Positions 8,819 through 17,094 of a stretch of 64,000 nucleotides of DNA are shown piece after piece. Origin of the DNA: Phaeacidiphilus oryzae TH49. GTDB taxonomy: Bacteria > Actinomycetota > Actinomycetes > Streptomycetales > Streptomycetaceae. Under the pieces are notes generated by a model that was given only the letters and a program-made list of their open reading frames with translations, ran no database searches and was not told the origin of the DNA. Location: the NCBI RefSeq assembly GCF_000744815.1, contig NZ_JQMQ01000005.1:1558055-1622054 (forward strand). The letters are read 5' to 3'. How positions within the stretch are numbered: the first letter of the stretch is position 1; each line of letters begins with the position of its first letter. The translations under genes and the position numbers were made by a program.

Positions 8819-9706
8819 TCAGGCGCCCAGCGGGACCGGCTCCACCGCATCGAGGAGGGACAGGTCCTCCTGGTCGAGGGAGAAGGAGTCGGCCGCGAGG
8901 TTCTCGTCCAGGTGGCCGAGCGAACTGGTGCCGGGGATGAGCAGCATCCGCTCGTACCGGGCGAGCAGCCAGGCGAGGGCGACCTGCGTCGGCGTGCGGC
9001 CGTGCTTCCTCGCCACCGCGCTCACCCGCGGGTCGGCGGCCAGGTGGGTGGGGCCGCCACCGCCGAATGCCGATCCGAGCGGGAAGAACGGGACGAAGGC
9101 GAGGCCGTGCTCCCGGCAGAGCCGCAGGACGGGCTCGTCCGCGCGGTTCAGGATGCTGTACGCGTTCTGCACGGAGACCACGCCGACCGCGTCGATCGCC
9201 GCGCGCACGGTGTCCGCGCCGACGTTGGAGACGCCGATCATGTCGATCTTGCCCTCCTCGCGGAGCTCGGCGAGGGCGCCGAGCTGGTCGGCGAGCGGCG
9301 GCTCGGCGCCGTCCGGGAGCTCGCGCTCGAAACGGCGGAGGTTCACCAGGTCCATCCGCTCGACCCGCAGGCTGCGGAGGTTCTCCTCCACCTGCCTCTT
9401 GAGGGCGGCCGGCTCGCCGCTGGGCAGCCAGGCGCCCTTGTCGTCGCGGCGGGCGCCCACCTTGGTCGCCAGCCGCAGGCCCTCCGGGTACGGGTGGAGC
9501 GCCTCGCGGATGAGGTCGTTGACCACGTCGGGGCCGTAGAACTGGGCGGTGTCGATGTGGTCGACGCCGTGCTCGACGGCGTGCCGCAGCACGGCCTTCG
9601 CCGCCTCCGGGTCGGCCGGCGGCCCGAAGACGCCGGGGCCGGCGAGCTGCATGGCGCCGAAGCCGACGCGGTGGACGGTCTTGTCACCGAGGTATGAGGT
9701 ACTCAT
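8819..9706 (-). CDS. aldo/keto reductase lacking the usual catalytic histidine
   Basis: A 295-aa (beta/alpha)8 NADPH-dependent reductase. Asp and Tyr of the AKR tetrad are in HIDTAQFYG and Lys is in LATKVG. The segment normally reading YLHRP is DLVNLRRFE, so the tetrad His appears to be Asn. This is seen in some AKR subfamilies. The C-terminal cofactor motif LIPGTSSLGHLDEN is intact. ATG 9706 is preferred over a longer frame because family homology begins there. It follows the symporter gene by 49 bp on the same strand, so co-transcription is likely. The substrate is unknown. Confidence 0.88.
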   Translation of the reverse strand: MSTSYLGDKTVHRVGFGAMQLAGPGVFGPPADPEAAKAVLRHAVEHGVDHIDTAQFYGPDVVNDLIREALHPYPEGLRLATKVGARRDDKGAWLPSGEPAALKRQVEENLRSLRVERMDLVNLRRFERELPDGAEPPLADQLGALAELREEGKIDMIGVSNVGADTVRAAIDAVGVVSVQNAYSILNRADEPVLRLCREHGLAFVPFFPLGSAFGGGGPTHLAADPRVSAVARKHGRTPTQVALAWLLARYERMLLIPGTSSLGHLDENLAADSFSLDQEDLSLLDAVEPVPLGA

Positions 9707-9755
9707 GGCCCCACTGTGCGCCCCCGCCCACCGGCCGGCCAGAGAAGGCCTGTCC

Positions 9756-10871
9756 CTAGGACTGGGAGTCCGCACCCTGCGGGAGCCCGTCCTCATCCCG
9801 CGGAAGCCCCTGCGGGAGCCCGTCCTTCCGAGGCTCCCCCGGCAGCCCGTCCCGGCCGGAGCCGCGGGCGCGGGACATCCAGGCGGCCGCCATCGCGCCG
9901 CTGACGTTGTGCCAGACCGAGAAGATGGCCGCCGGAAGGGCCGCGACCGGGCTGAAGTGGGCGGTGGCCAGGGAGGCCGCCAGCCCGGAGTTCTGCATCC
10001 CGACCTCGAAGGCGAGCGACCGGCTGGCCGGCCGGCCCAGACGGGTGGCCTTCCCCGCGCCGTAGCCCAGCAGCAGGCCGAGGCCGTTGTGGAGGACCAC
10101 GGCCAGCAGGACCACTCCGGCCGCGCTCTTGATGACGCCCGCGCTGCCGGAGATCACGATCAGCACGATGACCCCGACCACCAGCGCGGAGAGCCACGGC
10201 AGCAGCTTCAGCACCCGGCCGAGCCAGCGGCCGCAGAGCCACCGGACGAGCAGTCCGGCCAGCACCGGGACCAGCACCGTCTTCAGGATGTCGGTCATCA
10301 TCGCGCCGGCCGCCACATGGACGTACTCGCCGGCCAGCAGCCGGACCAGGGCGGGCGTGGCGAACGGCGCCACCAGCGTGGAGACGGTGGCGACGGAGAC
10401 CGAGAGCGCCACGTCGCCGCGGGCCAGGAAGGTGACCACATTGGAGGCGGTGCCGCTGGGCGCGCAGCCGACCAGGATCACGCCCGCCGCCAGCTGCGGC
10501 GACAGCCCCAGCAGATGGGCCACCGCCCAGCCGAGCCCCGGCATGATGACGAAGTGGGCGACCAGCCCGACCAGCACCGCCCACGGCCGGCGCCGGATGG
10601 TGGCGAAGTCCGGCGGCGTGAGGGTGAGGCCCATGGTGAACATCACCACGCCCAGCAGATAGGGGGTGGAGGTCGACCAGCCCTTGAACTCGCCCGGCCA
10701 GAAGAGGCCGATCAGGCCGGCGACGATGACCAGCACGGGGAAGACGGTCACGGCGCGGCGGGCGGCCCGGTCCGTGGCGGGGAGTTCGGTGGGCGGCTGG
10801 GCGGCGGACCGCTCGACGGTCGCCTCGCTCTCCGGGCCCCTCTCCTTGTCGGATCTCTGTTCGGTCGTCAT
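9756..10871 (-). CDS. bile acid:sodium symporter (BASS) family permease
   Basis: A 371-aa integral membrane protein with about nine to ten hydrophobic segments between residues 40 and 335. BASS hallmarks visible are MFTMGLTL, GCAPSGTASNVVTFLARGDVALSVSVA and FEVGMQNSGLAASLA. The N-terminal 35 residues are charged and cytoplasmic. The C-terminal tail carries a short repeated GLPxGxPR-type motif, which is unusual. The family moves organic anions with sodium, and the substrate here is unknown. TACGCT lies 6 nt before the ATG, which suggests a leaderless transcript. It is probably in an operon with the downstream aldo/keto reductase. Confidence 0.9.
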   Translation of the reverse strand: MTTEQRSDKERGPESEATVERSAAQPPTELPATDRAARRAVTVFPVLVIVAGLIGLFWPGEFKGWSTSTPYLLGVVMFTMGLTLTPPDFATIRRRPWAVLVGLVAHFVIMPGLGWAVAHLLGLSPQLAAGVILVGCAPSGTASNVVTFLARGDVALSVSVATVSTLVAPFATPALVRLLAGEYVHVAAGAMMTDILKTVLVPVLAGLLVRWLCGRWLGRVLKLLPWLSALVVGVIVLIVISGSAGVIKSAAGVVLLAVVLHNGLGLLLGYGAGKATRLGRPASRSLAFEVGMQNSGLAASLATAHFSPVAALPAAIFSVWHNVSGAMAAAWMSRARGSGRDGLPGEPRKDGLPQGLPRDEDGLPQGADSQS

Positions 10872-10877
10872 CGGCGC

Positions 10878-10883
10878 AGCGTA
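10878..10883 (-). promoter_or_regulatory. -10 box of a probable leaderless transcript (BASS gene)
   Basis: TACGCT is separated from the ATG at 10871 by 6 nt, so transcription would begin at or next to the start codon. The -35 is not well conserved. Confidence 0.45.
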
Positions 10884-10980
10884 CTAACGTTCTCCTTATC
10901 CGGAGCGGACTGTCCGTCTCCTGGACCGGAGGACCGTCGAAGGAGAGTGCGGAAAGCGGTTACGATCCCGCAGTAGGTAG

Positions 10981-11003
10981 GAATCGGGCGAATTCCCCGA
11001 TTC
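10981..11003. promoter_or_regulatory. inverted repeat upstream of LuxR-type regulator
   Basis: GAATCGGG (10981-10988) and CCCGATTC (10996-11003) form perfect 8-bp arms around 7 bp, 21 bp before the regulator start. The position suits autoregulation. Confidence 0.55.
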
Positions 11004-11024
11004 TCATACGAAGGGTGTGCATCG

Positions 11025-12041
11025 GTGCTGGAGCGCTTCGGGTTGGGACCGGAGGTCGAGCAGGTCTACTCGGCGCTGCTGGGCTTCCCGGAAGCGGACG
11101 CCGCCGAACTCGCCGCCGCCTCCGGGCTCCCCGAGAACCGCGTCCGCGCGGCCGCCGCCGAGCTCGTCGCGGCGCGGCTGGCCCATCCACTGGGCGACTG
11201 CTGGCGCGCGGACTCCCCCGAACTCGGCCTCGGCAGCCTGCTGACGGAGCGTCAGCAGCAGCTGGACGAGGACCGGGTGGAGCTGGAGCGGATCGCCTCC
11301 GCGTACCGGCGGGCCACGGTCGCCCGCGAGGGCAGCCCGCAGGTGCGGGTGCTGGCCGGACGGGCCGCGGTGGCCGACGCCATGCGGCATGTGCAGATGA
11401 GCGCGCGGCGGGAGGTGCGCGCGCTGGTGCGCCCGCCGCTGGTGGCGATCCCGCCGGCGGAGAACGCCTCGGTCCAGTTCCAGCGGATGGCGGACGGGCT
11501 GGTCTACCGGGTGATCTACGACCAGAACGCCGCCTCGGGATCCGGCGGCGAGTTCCTGATCAGCCACTCGCTGGAGGCCGGCGAGCAGGTCCGGGTGGCC
11601 GACGAGCTGCCGGTGAAGCTGACCATGTCGGACTCCGGGCTGGCGGTGGTCGGCATCGGCGACGAGTCCTGGGACACCGGACCGGGGCTGACCGACCGGG
11701 AGCCGACCGCGCTGCTGGTCAGCCAGCGCAGCCTGCTGGTCGTGCTGGGCGAGCTCTTCGAGCGGCTGTGGTCCGAGGCCACCCCGGTGCCCGCCGGCAC
11801 CGCCGACCCGGCCGCGCTCGCCGCGGGCGCCGCCCCTGCGGAGGCGGACGGCCGCCCCAGCGCGACCGACATCCGGCTGCTGGCCCTGCTGGTGGCCGGC
11901 CTGCCGGACCGTGCGGTCGCCACCCACCTCGGCATCGGCACCCGTACGGTCGAGCGACGGGTCCGGGCCCTCGCCGACCAGGCAGGCGTCCGCACCCGGA
12001 TCCAACTCGCGGTCCACGCGGTGCGGGTCGGCTGGATCTGA
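11025..12041 (+). CDS. LuxR-family transcriptional regulator with N-terminal TrmB-like winged helix
   Basis: A 338-aa cytoplasmic regulator. Residues about 8-60 form a winged helix-turn-helix (EVEQVYSALLGFPEADAAELA...LPENRVRAA). A middle domain follows, resembling those that sense ligands or pair in this actinobacterial class. The C-terminal LuxR-type HTH spans about residues 280-335 (DIRLLALLVAGLPDRAVATHLGIGTRTVERRVRALA). GTG 11025 has GAAGGG about 10 nt upstream. A perfect inverted repeat directly upstream may be its own operator. It is divergent from the BASS permease, which could be a target. The ligand is unknown. Confidence 0.88.
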   Translation: MLERFGLGPEVEQVYSALLGFPEADAAELAAASGLPENRVRAAAAELVAARLAHPLGDCWRADSPELGLGSLLTERQQQLDEDRVELERIASAYRRATVAREGSPQVRVLAGRAAVADAMRHVQMSARREVRALVRPPLVAIPPAENASVQFQRMADGLVYRVIYDQNAASGSGGEFLISHSLEAGEQVRVADELPVKLTMSDSGLAVVGIGDESWDTGPGLTDREPTALLVSQRSLLVVLGELFERLWSEATPVPAGTADPAALAAGAAPAEADGRPSATDIRLLALLVAGLPDRAVATHLGIGTRTVERRVRALADQAGVRTRIQLAVHAVRVGWI

Positions 12042-12477
12042 CCGCGCCGGCGTGCTGGCCGGCGGGTGCCGGCGGCCCGCGCCGGACGCTCGGAGAACGG
12101 CGACGCGACGAAGCCCACCGCTGGCGACCGAAGCGGTTGCGGCAGCGGCGGTGGCGACGGCGGTGGCGGGCCCGAGGGGATCGGACAGGCCCGGCTCGGC
12201 CGCGACCGCGACCCGCCAACGCAATCACGGTCGCGGCCGCGACCGCCGCCAACCGCAACGGCCAGCCCGGCACGCGGCCGCAGCCGCACAGCCGCACAGC
12301 CGCACAGCCGAACCTCCCGGCTCTCACCCAGGCACTCGCCACCGGACGGGGACGGCCCGGCGAGGCTCCACCCTGCCTCCAAGATCACCTCGACCGGGAC
12401 GCGCCACGCCCGGAGTCCCCCGTTCGGCCGTCCGCGACCGCCCGGACCAGGGGCCGGGCGCCCGGACTACCCGCCGG
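12042..12477. other. intergenic stretch without a recognised gene
   Basis: This region between the convergent LuxR-type regulator and folD shows no start/RBS pair or family similarity in any frame. It holds repeated GCCGGC segments just after the regulator stop, which might terminate transcription, and an 8-bp tandem repeat at 12281-12310. Confidence 0.5.
12281..12310. repeat. 8-bp tandem repeat, 3.75 copies
   Basis: CAGCCGCA is repeated head to tail from 12281, ending in a partial unit at 12310. Confidence 0.85.
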
Positions 12478-13341
12478 TCAGGCCGAGCCGCCGAGCTGCC
12501 GGGCGGCCGCGTCGACCGTCTGCGCGAGCAGCACCGCGATGGTCATCGGCCCCACCCCGCCCGGCACCGGGGTGATCAGGCTCGCGCGGGCGCTCGCCGA
12601 CTCGAAGTCCACGTCCCCGATGTTGCCCGGGTTGTAGCCGGCGTCGATCACCACCGCGCCCGGCTTGAGGTCCTCGCCGCGGACCAGCCGCGGGCGGCCC
12701 ACGGCGGCGACCACGACGTCGGCCTCCCGCAGCTCCGCCGCGAGGTCGCGGGTCCGGGAGTGGCAGTAGGTCACCGTGGCGTCCCGGGCGAGCAGCAGCA
12801 TCCCGACCGGCCTGCCGAGGATCGCGCTGCGCCCGACCACCACGGCCTTCCGGCCGGCGAGTTCGACCCCGTACTCGTCGAGGAGCCGCATGATCCCGCC
12901 GGGGGTGCAGGACTGGAAGCCGGGCAGCCCGAAGCCCATCGCCCCGAAGGAGTGGACGGTGACGCCGTCCACGTCCTTCGCCGGCGCGATCGCCTCGAAG
13001 GCGGCCCGCTCGTCGATGTGCGGCCCGACCGGGTGCTGGAGGAGGATGCCGTGCACGGCGGGGTCCTCGGACAGCCCGGTGAGGGTGTCCACCAGCTCCT
13101 CTGTGCCGGTCTCCGCGGGCAGCGCGAGGTGCCGGGACTCGATGCCCGCCTTGGCGCAGCGCGAGCGCTTCATCCGGACGTAGGTCACCGAGGCCGGGTC
13201 CTCCCCCACCAGGACGGTGGCCAGGCAGGGCGCGGAGCCGGTGCGCTCGGTGATCGCGGCCGCGCGGGCGGCGGTCTCCTCGGTGATCCGGCGGGCGAGC
13301 GCCGTCCCGTCCATCAGGCGGGCCGAAGCGGTCAGGGTCAT
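12478..13341 (-). CDS. folD: bifunctional methylenetetrahydrofolate dehydrogenase / methenyltetrahydrofolate cyclohydrolase
   Basis: FolD interconverts 5,10-methylene-, 5,10-methenyl- and 10-formyl-tetrahydrofolate in the cytoplasm and so supplies formyl groups for purine synthesis. The catalytic Tyr and Lys are in SVTYVRMK (near residues 54-58). KDVDG, the dinucleotide motif GRSAILGRPVG and PGGVGPMT near the C-terminus are all present, and 287 aa is a normal length. The start is ATG 13341 with GGGAGG upstream. A ZTP riboswitch occupies the leader, so expression should follow the level of the purine intermediate ZMP/ZTP. This fits the enzyme's role, because ZMP accumulates when 10-formyl-folate is short. 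Confidence 0.97.
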   Translation of the reverse strand: MTLTASARLMDGTALARRITEETAARAAAITERTGSAPCLATVLVGEDPASVTYVRMKRSRCAKAGIESRHLALPAETGTEELVDTLTGLSEDPAVHGILLQHPVGPHIDERAAFEAIAPAKDVDGVTVHSFGAMGFGLPGFQSCTPGGIMRLLDEYGVELAGRKAVVVGRSAILGRPVGMLLLARDATVTYCHSRTRDLAAELREADVVVAAVGRPRLVRGEDLKPGAVVIDAGYNPGNIGDVDFESASARASLITPVPGGVGPMTIAVLLAQTVDAAARQLGGSA

Positions 13342-13359
13342 GTCGCCTCCCAGGCGTCG

Positions 13360-13448
13360 TCGATGCTTCGCCCAGGCGCACGGCAGTGGTTCCGCCGGGC
13401 CGCTCCCCGGTGGTACTCCACCTCAAGCGCCAGTCACGGCCCGGGGCC
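13360..13448 (-). ncRNA. ZTP (pfl) riboswitch aptamer in the folD leader
   Basis: Read on the minus strand, the leader contains GGGCCGTGACTGGCG, then a short hairpin GGTGG-AGTA-CCACC, then GGGGAGCGGCCC, and 3' CCGTGCGCCTGGGCGAAGC. GGGCC at the 5' side can pair with GGCCC to close the first stem. The conserved CGTGACTGGCG, CCGGGGAGCGG and CGCCTGGGC blocks match the pfl consensus in order and spacing. Folate and purine genes are the established targets of this class. About 20 nt separate the aptamer from the ATG, so control is likely at translation initiation. The region was recognised by eye. Confidence 0.9.
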
Positions 13449-13491
13449 AACGGTACCCCCGATTGTCAGACCCCTGGGGCAGGGTGGTCGC

Positions 13492-14427
13492 ATGGACCAT
13501 CACCCCTCACTCGGCGGGCGGATCGCACTGGTCGCCGGGGCCACGCGCGGGGCCGGCCGCGCACTCGCGGTCGAACTCGGCCGCGCCGGCGCGACGGTGT
13601 ACGTCACCGGCCGCACCACCCGTGAGCGGACCAGCGAGGTCGGCCGCGACACAGAGACCATCGAGGAGACCGCGGAGCTCGTCACCGCCGCCGGCGGGGA
13701 GGGGATCGCGGTCCCCACCGACCACCTCGACGAGGAGCAGGTCCGGGCGCTGGCCGAGCGCGTCGACCGCGAGCGCGGCCGGCTGGACATCCTGGTCAAC
13801 GACCTGTGGGGCGGCGAGCATCTGCTCGCCGGCGGCTCGCTCTTCGGCCGCAGGGCCTGGGAGACACCGCTGGCGGACGGCCTGCGCATCCTGGAGCTCG
13901 GCGTCCGCTCGCACCTGGTCACCGCGGCCCTGCTGCTGCCGCTCCTCATCCGCTCGGACGCTCCGCTGCACGTCGAGGTGACGGACGGGACGGCGGCCGC
14001 CAACCGCCGCTACCGCGACAACCTCTACTACGACCTGGCCAAGAACGCCCCGATCCGGATCGCCTTCGGCCTCGGCGAGGAACTCGCGGACCACGACGGC
14101 ACGGCCGTCGCGGTCTCCCCCGGCTGGCTGCGCTCGGAGCAGATGCTCGCGCACTTCGGCGTCACCGAGGAGAACTGGCGCGACGCGACGGCCCAGGAGC
14201 CGCACTTCGGCATCGCCGAGTCGCCGTACTACCTCGCCCGCGGGGTCGCCGCGCTGGCCGCGGACCCGGAACGCGCGCGGCGCTGGAACGGGAGGTCCAC
14301 CTCCAGCGGCGAGCTGGCCAGGGTCTACGACGTCCGGGACGTGGACGGCAGCCGACCGGACTCCTGGCGATACCTGGAGGAGGTCGTCCATCCCGGCAGA
14401 CCCGCCGACCCGGACGCGTACCGCTGA
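13492..14427 (+). CDS. SDR family oxidoreductase
   Basis: A 311-aa NAD(P)-dependent short-chain dehydrogenase. The cofactor loop GATRGAGRALA is near residue 16, and TGRTT after the second strand suggests NADP preference. The catalytic YxxxK appears as YYDLAK near residue 183. The C-terminus is about 50 residues longer than minimal SDRs (WNGRSTSSGELARVYDVRDVDGSRP), as in members that act on larger substrates. The start ATG 13492 lies close to an upstream TTGTCA, so the transcript may be leaderless or nearly so. It is divergent from folD. The substrate is unknown. Confidence 0.88.
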   Translation: MDHHPSLGGRIALVAGATRGAGRALAVELGRAGATVYVTGRTTRERTSEVGRDTETIEETAELVTAAGGEGIAVPTDHLDEEQVRALAERVDRERGRLDILVNDLWGGEHLLAGGSLFGRRAWETPLADGLRILELGVRSHLVTAALLLPLLIRSDAPLHVEVTDGTAAANRRYRDNLYYDLAKNAPIRIAFGLGEELADHDGTAVAVSPGWLRSEQMLAHFGVTEENWRDATAQEPHFGIAESPYYLARGVAALAADPERARRWNGRSTSSGELARVYDVRDVDGSRPDSWRYLEEVVHPGRPADPDAYR

Positions 14428-14463
14428 GGGGGCCCCGAGCGGGGTAACGGCGACTGGGCCGCG

Positions 14464-14495
14464 CTGCCCTGCCGCCGCCCGCTGCGGCAGGGCAG
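14464..14495. terminator. bidirectional terminator between SDR and ROK kinase genes
   Basis: CTGCCCTGCCGC (14464-14475) and GCGGCAGGGCAG (14484-14495) form a perfect 12-bp stem with an 8-nt loop between two convergent genes. Confidence 0.7.
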
Positions 14496-14554
14496 TTGGC
14501 CGGCCACGCAGTCCGCCGCGCGCCCTTCCGAAGTCGCCGCGCGACTCGCCGGGG

Positions 14555-15484
14555 CTACGCCGACGCGGCGGCGTCCAGCGCCAGGGCGGTCGCGCCCGCG
14601 AGGGAGGCGCGCGCGTCGAAGGCCGCGGGGACCAGCTTCGGCGGGAAGGGGACGGCCGCGTCCAGCACCCGTGCCAGCCGCGGCAGGATGTAGCCGCCGG
14701 ACTTGGCGGCCATCCCGCCGCCCACCGCGACGACCTCCGGATCGAACACGCAGGCCAGATTCGCCAGATGGACCCCCAGGGTGTCCAGCGCCTCATCGAG
14801 GAACTCCGCCACCGCCGGCTGCCGCTGCCGCCCCTCCGCCGCCAGCGCGAACACCTCCGCCGTCGACACCGTCCGCCCCAGCAGCTCGGACCCCCGCGCC
14901 TCCAGCCCGATCCCCGACACGTACTCCTCCAGCGGCGCCCGGCCCGCCGCCGCGCCCACCAGCCGGTCGGCGCCCAGCAGTTGATAACCGAGCTCGCCGC
15001 CGGCGCCGTGCGCGCCCCGCACCACCCGGCCGTCGATCACCGGCGCCGCCGCGATCCCCGTCCCGAGGTTGAGGTAGATGCCGTACGGGACCCCGGCGAG
15101 GGCGCCCCAGCGGGCCTCGGCCAGCGCCGCCGCCCGTACGTCGTTGTCGGCGGCGACCCGCTGGACCCCGAAGGTCCTCCGCAGCAGCTCCGGCAGCGCG
15201 AGCCGGTCCCAGCCGGGGTTGTTCGGGGCGAACAGGATCCGGTCGTCCTGGACGATGCCCGGCGAGACGGCCGCGACCGCGGCCAGCGGGCCGTGGCCCT
15301 CGGCGGCCGTCCGGCGGGTCAACTCCCGTCCGCACTCGGCCATCCGGCGGATGATCTGGTCGGCGCCTGCAGCCGCCCGGGTGGGGATGGACTCCTCGTG
15401 GAGGACCGTCCCGTCCGGGGCCGCCGTCGCCAGCGCGGTCTTGGTGCCGCCCAGGTCGATCGCGAGTACGTGCTGACCGGTCAT
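14555..15484 (-). CDS. ROK family sugar kinase without the zinc motif
   Basis: A 309-aa cytoplasmic kinase-fold protein. It has the N-terminal phosphate loop LAIDLGGTKTALA, the putative catalytic Asp in ADNDVRAAALAE, and a second ATP-binding segment LNLGTGIAAA. The ROK signature ExGH reads GGELGYQ, so His is replaced by Tyr, and the usual CxCGxxGC zinc cluster is absent. Many ROK kinases need that zinc, so activity or specificity may differ. The start overlaps the permease stop by 4 nt (ATGA), so the two are translationally coupled. Glucose/N-acyl-hexosamine kinase is the family default, and I cannot specify the substrate. Confidence 0.85.
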   Translation of the reverse strand: MTGQHVLAIDLGGTKTALATAAPDGTVLHEESIPTRAAAGADQIIRRMAECGRELTRRTAAEGHGPLAAVAAVSPGIVQDDRILFAPNNPGWDRLALPELLRRTFGVQRVAADNDVRAAALAEARWGALAGVPYGIYLNLGTGIAAAPVIDGRVVRGAHGAGGELGYQLLGADRLVGAAAGRAPLEEYVSGIGLEARGSELLGRTVSTAEVFALAAEGRQRQPAVAEFLDEALDTLGVHLANLACVFDPEVVAVGGGMAAKSGGYILPRLARVLDAAVPFPPKLVPAAFDARASLAGATALALDAAASA

Positions 15485-16968
15485 GCGCCCTCGGCCGCCT
15501 CGGCTGTTCCGGCCGCCTGGGCCGCCTCGGCCGCCTCGGTCTGCGCGGTCAGATAGCGCTCCTCCACCTGCTTCTCGCCGAACGGCCAGCCCTTCTCCTT
15601 CCTGGCCCACACCAGGAACGAGAGGGCGCCCAGCGCGACCCAGGCCAGCGACCACTCGATGGGGTGCCGCCCCGGCGCGTTGTGGTCGGCGACCACGTAC
15701 ATATAGGCCCAGCCCACGAACGTGAGCACCGCCGGCACCGGGTAGAGCCACATCCGGTACGGCCGCCGCAGTGTCGGCTGACGCCGTCTCAGCACCACCA
15801 GGGCGACCACCTGGGAGAGGGTCTGCACCAGCACCATCACGGTGGTGAGCAGCTGGATCAGGGTGCCCATGTCCGTGTGTCGGCCGATCATGAAGCCGAT
15901 CGCGGTGATCACGCCCATGGTGATCAGTCCGGCGGTCGGAAAGCCGTGCCTGGGGTGGAGCCGGGCGAAGGAGCGGAAGAACACGCCGTCCCGTGCCGCG
16001 TCGAAGGGCACCCGGGAGCCGCCGAGGAGGCCGGCGAAGACCGAGGCGAAGGCGGTGATCAGGATCAGCGAGGTGACCACGTCGGCCGGGCCGCGCCCCC
16101 AGGCCTGCTCCAGCACCACCGACGCCATCGACTGGTAGACCGCCGAGTTGGGGTCGAGCATCCGGTGCCAGTCCACCGCGCCCAGCACACCGATCTGCAG
16201 CAGCAGATAGATCGCCATCACGCCGATGACCGCGCCCACGGTCGCCCGGGGCAGGGTGCGGCCGGGCTGCTTCAGCTCGCTGCCCAGGTAGGCGGCGGTG
16301 TTGTAGCCGAGGTAGTCGTAGACGCCGACGGCCAGGCCCGCCCCGAACGCGCCCCAGAACTTGGCGCCGAAGAGGTTGAACGCCCCGTGGGGGTAGGTGA
16401 AGGCGAGCCCCGGGTGGAAGTGGGTGTACGCGGCGACCATCACCAGCGCGGCGGCGACCAGCATCACGCCCCACAGCACGGTGCTGAGCTTGGCCACGAA
16501 GTCGACCTTGCGCCACAGCAGCAGCACGACCAGCACGATCAGCACGAGACCGACGATGTCGCCGGTGCCCTTCCCCATCGTCGGCCAGAGGTAGCCGAGG
16601 TACTGGACCAGGCCGACCACGCCGGTGGACATGGTCAGCGGGATGAAGAGGATCGCGGTCCAGACGAAGAGGAACGGCATCAGCTTGCCGCTGCGGTACT
16701 GGAACGCCTCGCGGAGGTAGACGTAGGTGCCGCCGGCGCCGGGCATCGCCGCGCCCAGCTCGGCCCAGACCAGTCCGTCGCAGAGGGCGAGCAGCGCCCC
16801 CGCGATCCAGCCGATGATGGCCTGCGGGCCGCCGAACGCGGCGACCATCAGCGGGATGGTGATGAACGGGCCGATGCCGACCATCTGACTCATGTTGAGC
16901 GCGGTGGCCTGCACCAGGCCGATGCGGCGGAGGAGTCCTCCGCCGGCCGCTGCGGTTCTCTCGGACAC
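15481..16968 (-). CDS. APC superfamily permease
   Basis: A 495-aa membrane protein with about 12 hydrophobic segments. The first reads ALNMSQMVGIGPFITIPLM, the APC pattern around the unwound TM1. It lacks a signal peptide and ends in an alanine/glutamate-rich tail (TEAAEAAQAAGTAEAAEGA). It would import an amino acid, amine or amino sugar by secondary transport. The start is GTG 16968. The coupled ROK kinase downstream and the divergent ROK repressor suggest that the solute is phosphorylated and sensed as a sugar-like compound, which is unusual for an APC carrier. Confidence 0.88.
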   Translation of the reverse strand: MSERTAAAGGGLLRRIGLVQATALNMSQMVGIGPFITIPLMVAAFGGPQAIIGWIAGALLALCDGLVWAELGAAMPGAGGTYVYLREAFQYRSGKLMPFLFVWTAILFIPLTMSTGVVGLVQYLGYLWPTMGKGTGDIVGLVLIVLVVLLLWRKVDFVAKLSTVLWGVMLVAAALVMVAAYTHFHPGLAFTYPHGAFNLFGAKFWGAFGAGLAVGVYDYLGYNTAAYLGSELKQPGRTLPRATVGAVIGVMAIYLLLQIGVLGAVDWHRMLDPNSAVYQSMASVVLEQAWGRGPADVVTSLILITAFASVFAGLLGGSRVPFDAARDGVFFRSFARLHPRHGFPTAGLITMGVITAIGFMIGRHTDMGTLIQLLTTVMVLVQTLSQVVALVVLRRRQPTLRRPYRMWLYPVPAVLTFVGWAYMYVVADHNAPGRHPIEWSLAWVALGALSFLVWARKEKGWPFGEKQVEERYLTAQTEAAEAAQAAGTAEAAEGA

Positions 16969-17002
16969 GACGCTGTGCCTGCCTTGCTGCCGGGGACGCT
17001 GG

Positions 17003-17043
17003 ATATCTGAATGTAACGAGTCTTTCTTAATGAATTCAATACA
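17003..17043. promoter_or_regulatory. AT-rich candidate operator/promoter between APC permease and ROK repressor
   Basis: A conspicuously AT-rich patch includes TAATGAATTCAATA, with the palindrome TGAATTCA at 17031-17038. In such a GC-rich chromosome this is the likely site for both promoters and for the adjacent ROK repressor. No exact consensus could be assigned. Confidence 0.45.
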
Positions 17044-17094
17044 CCTCGGAGTGAGCTACCCGACACGTCTGCCGCCCCCGCCGGACCTGCCAGA

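Noticed and set aside
12066-12575. A coding gene between the LuxR-type regulator and folD
   Set aside because: The open frames there have no ribosome site, are dominated by repeats and overlap folD or the regulator.
13464-13486. A PafBC/RecA-NDp-type DNA-damage promoter for the SDR gene
   Set aside because: TTGTCA and CAGGGT are present, but the GTG extension and the TA of the -10 do not match, so the evidence is too weak.
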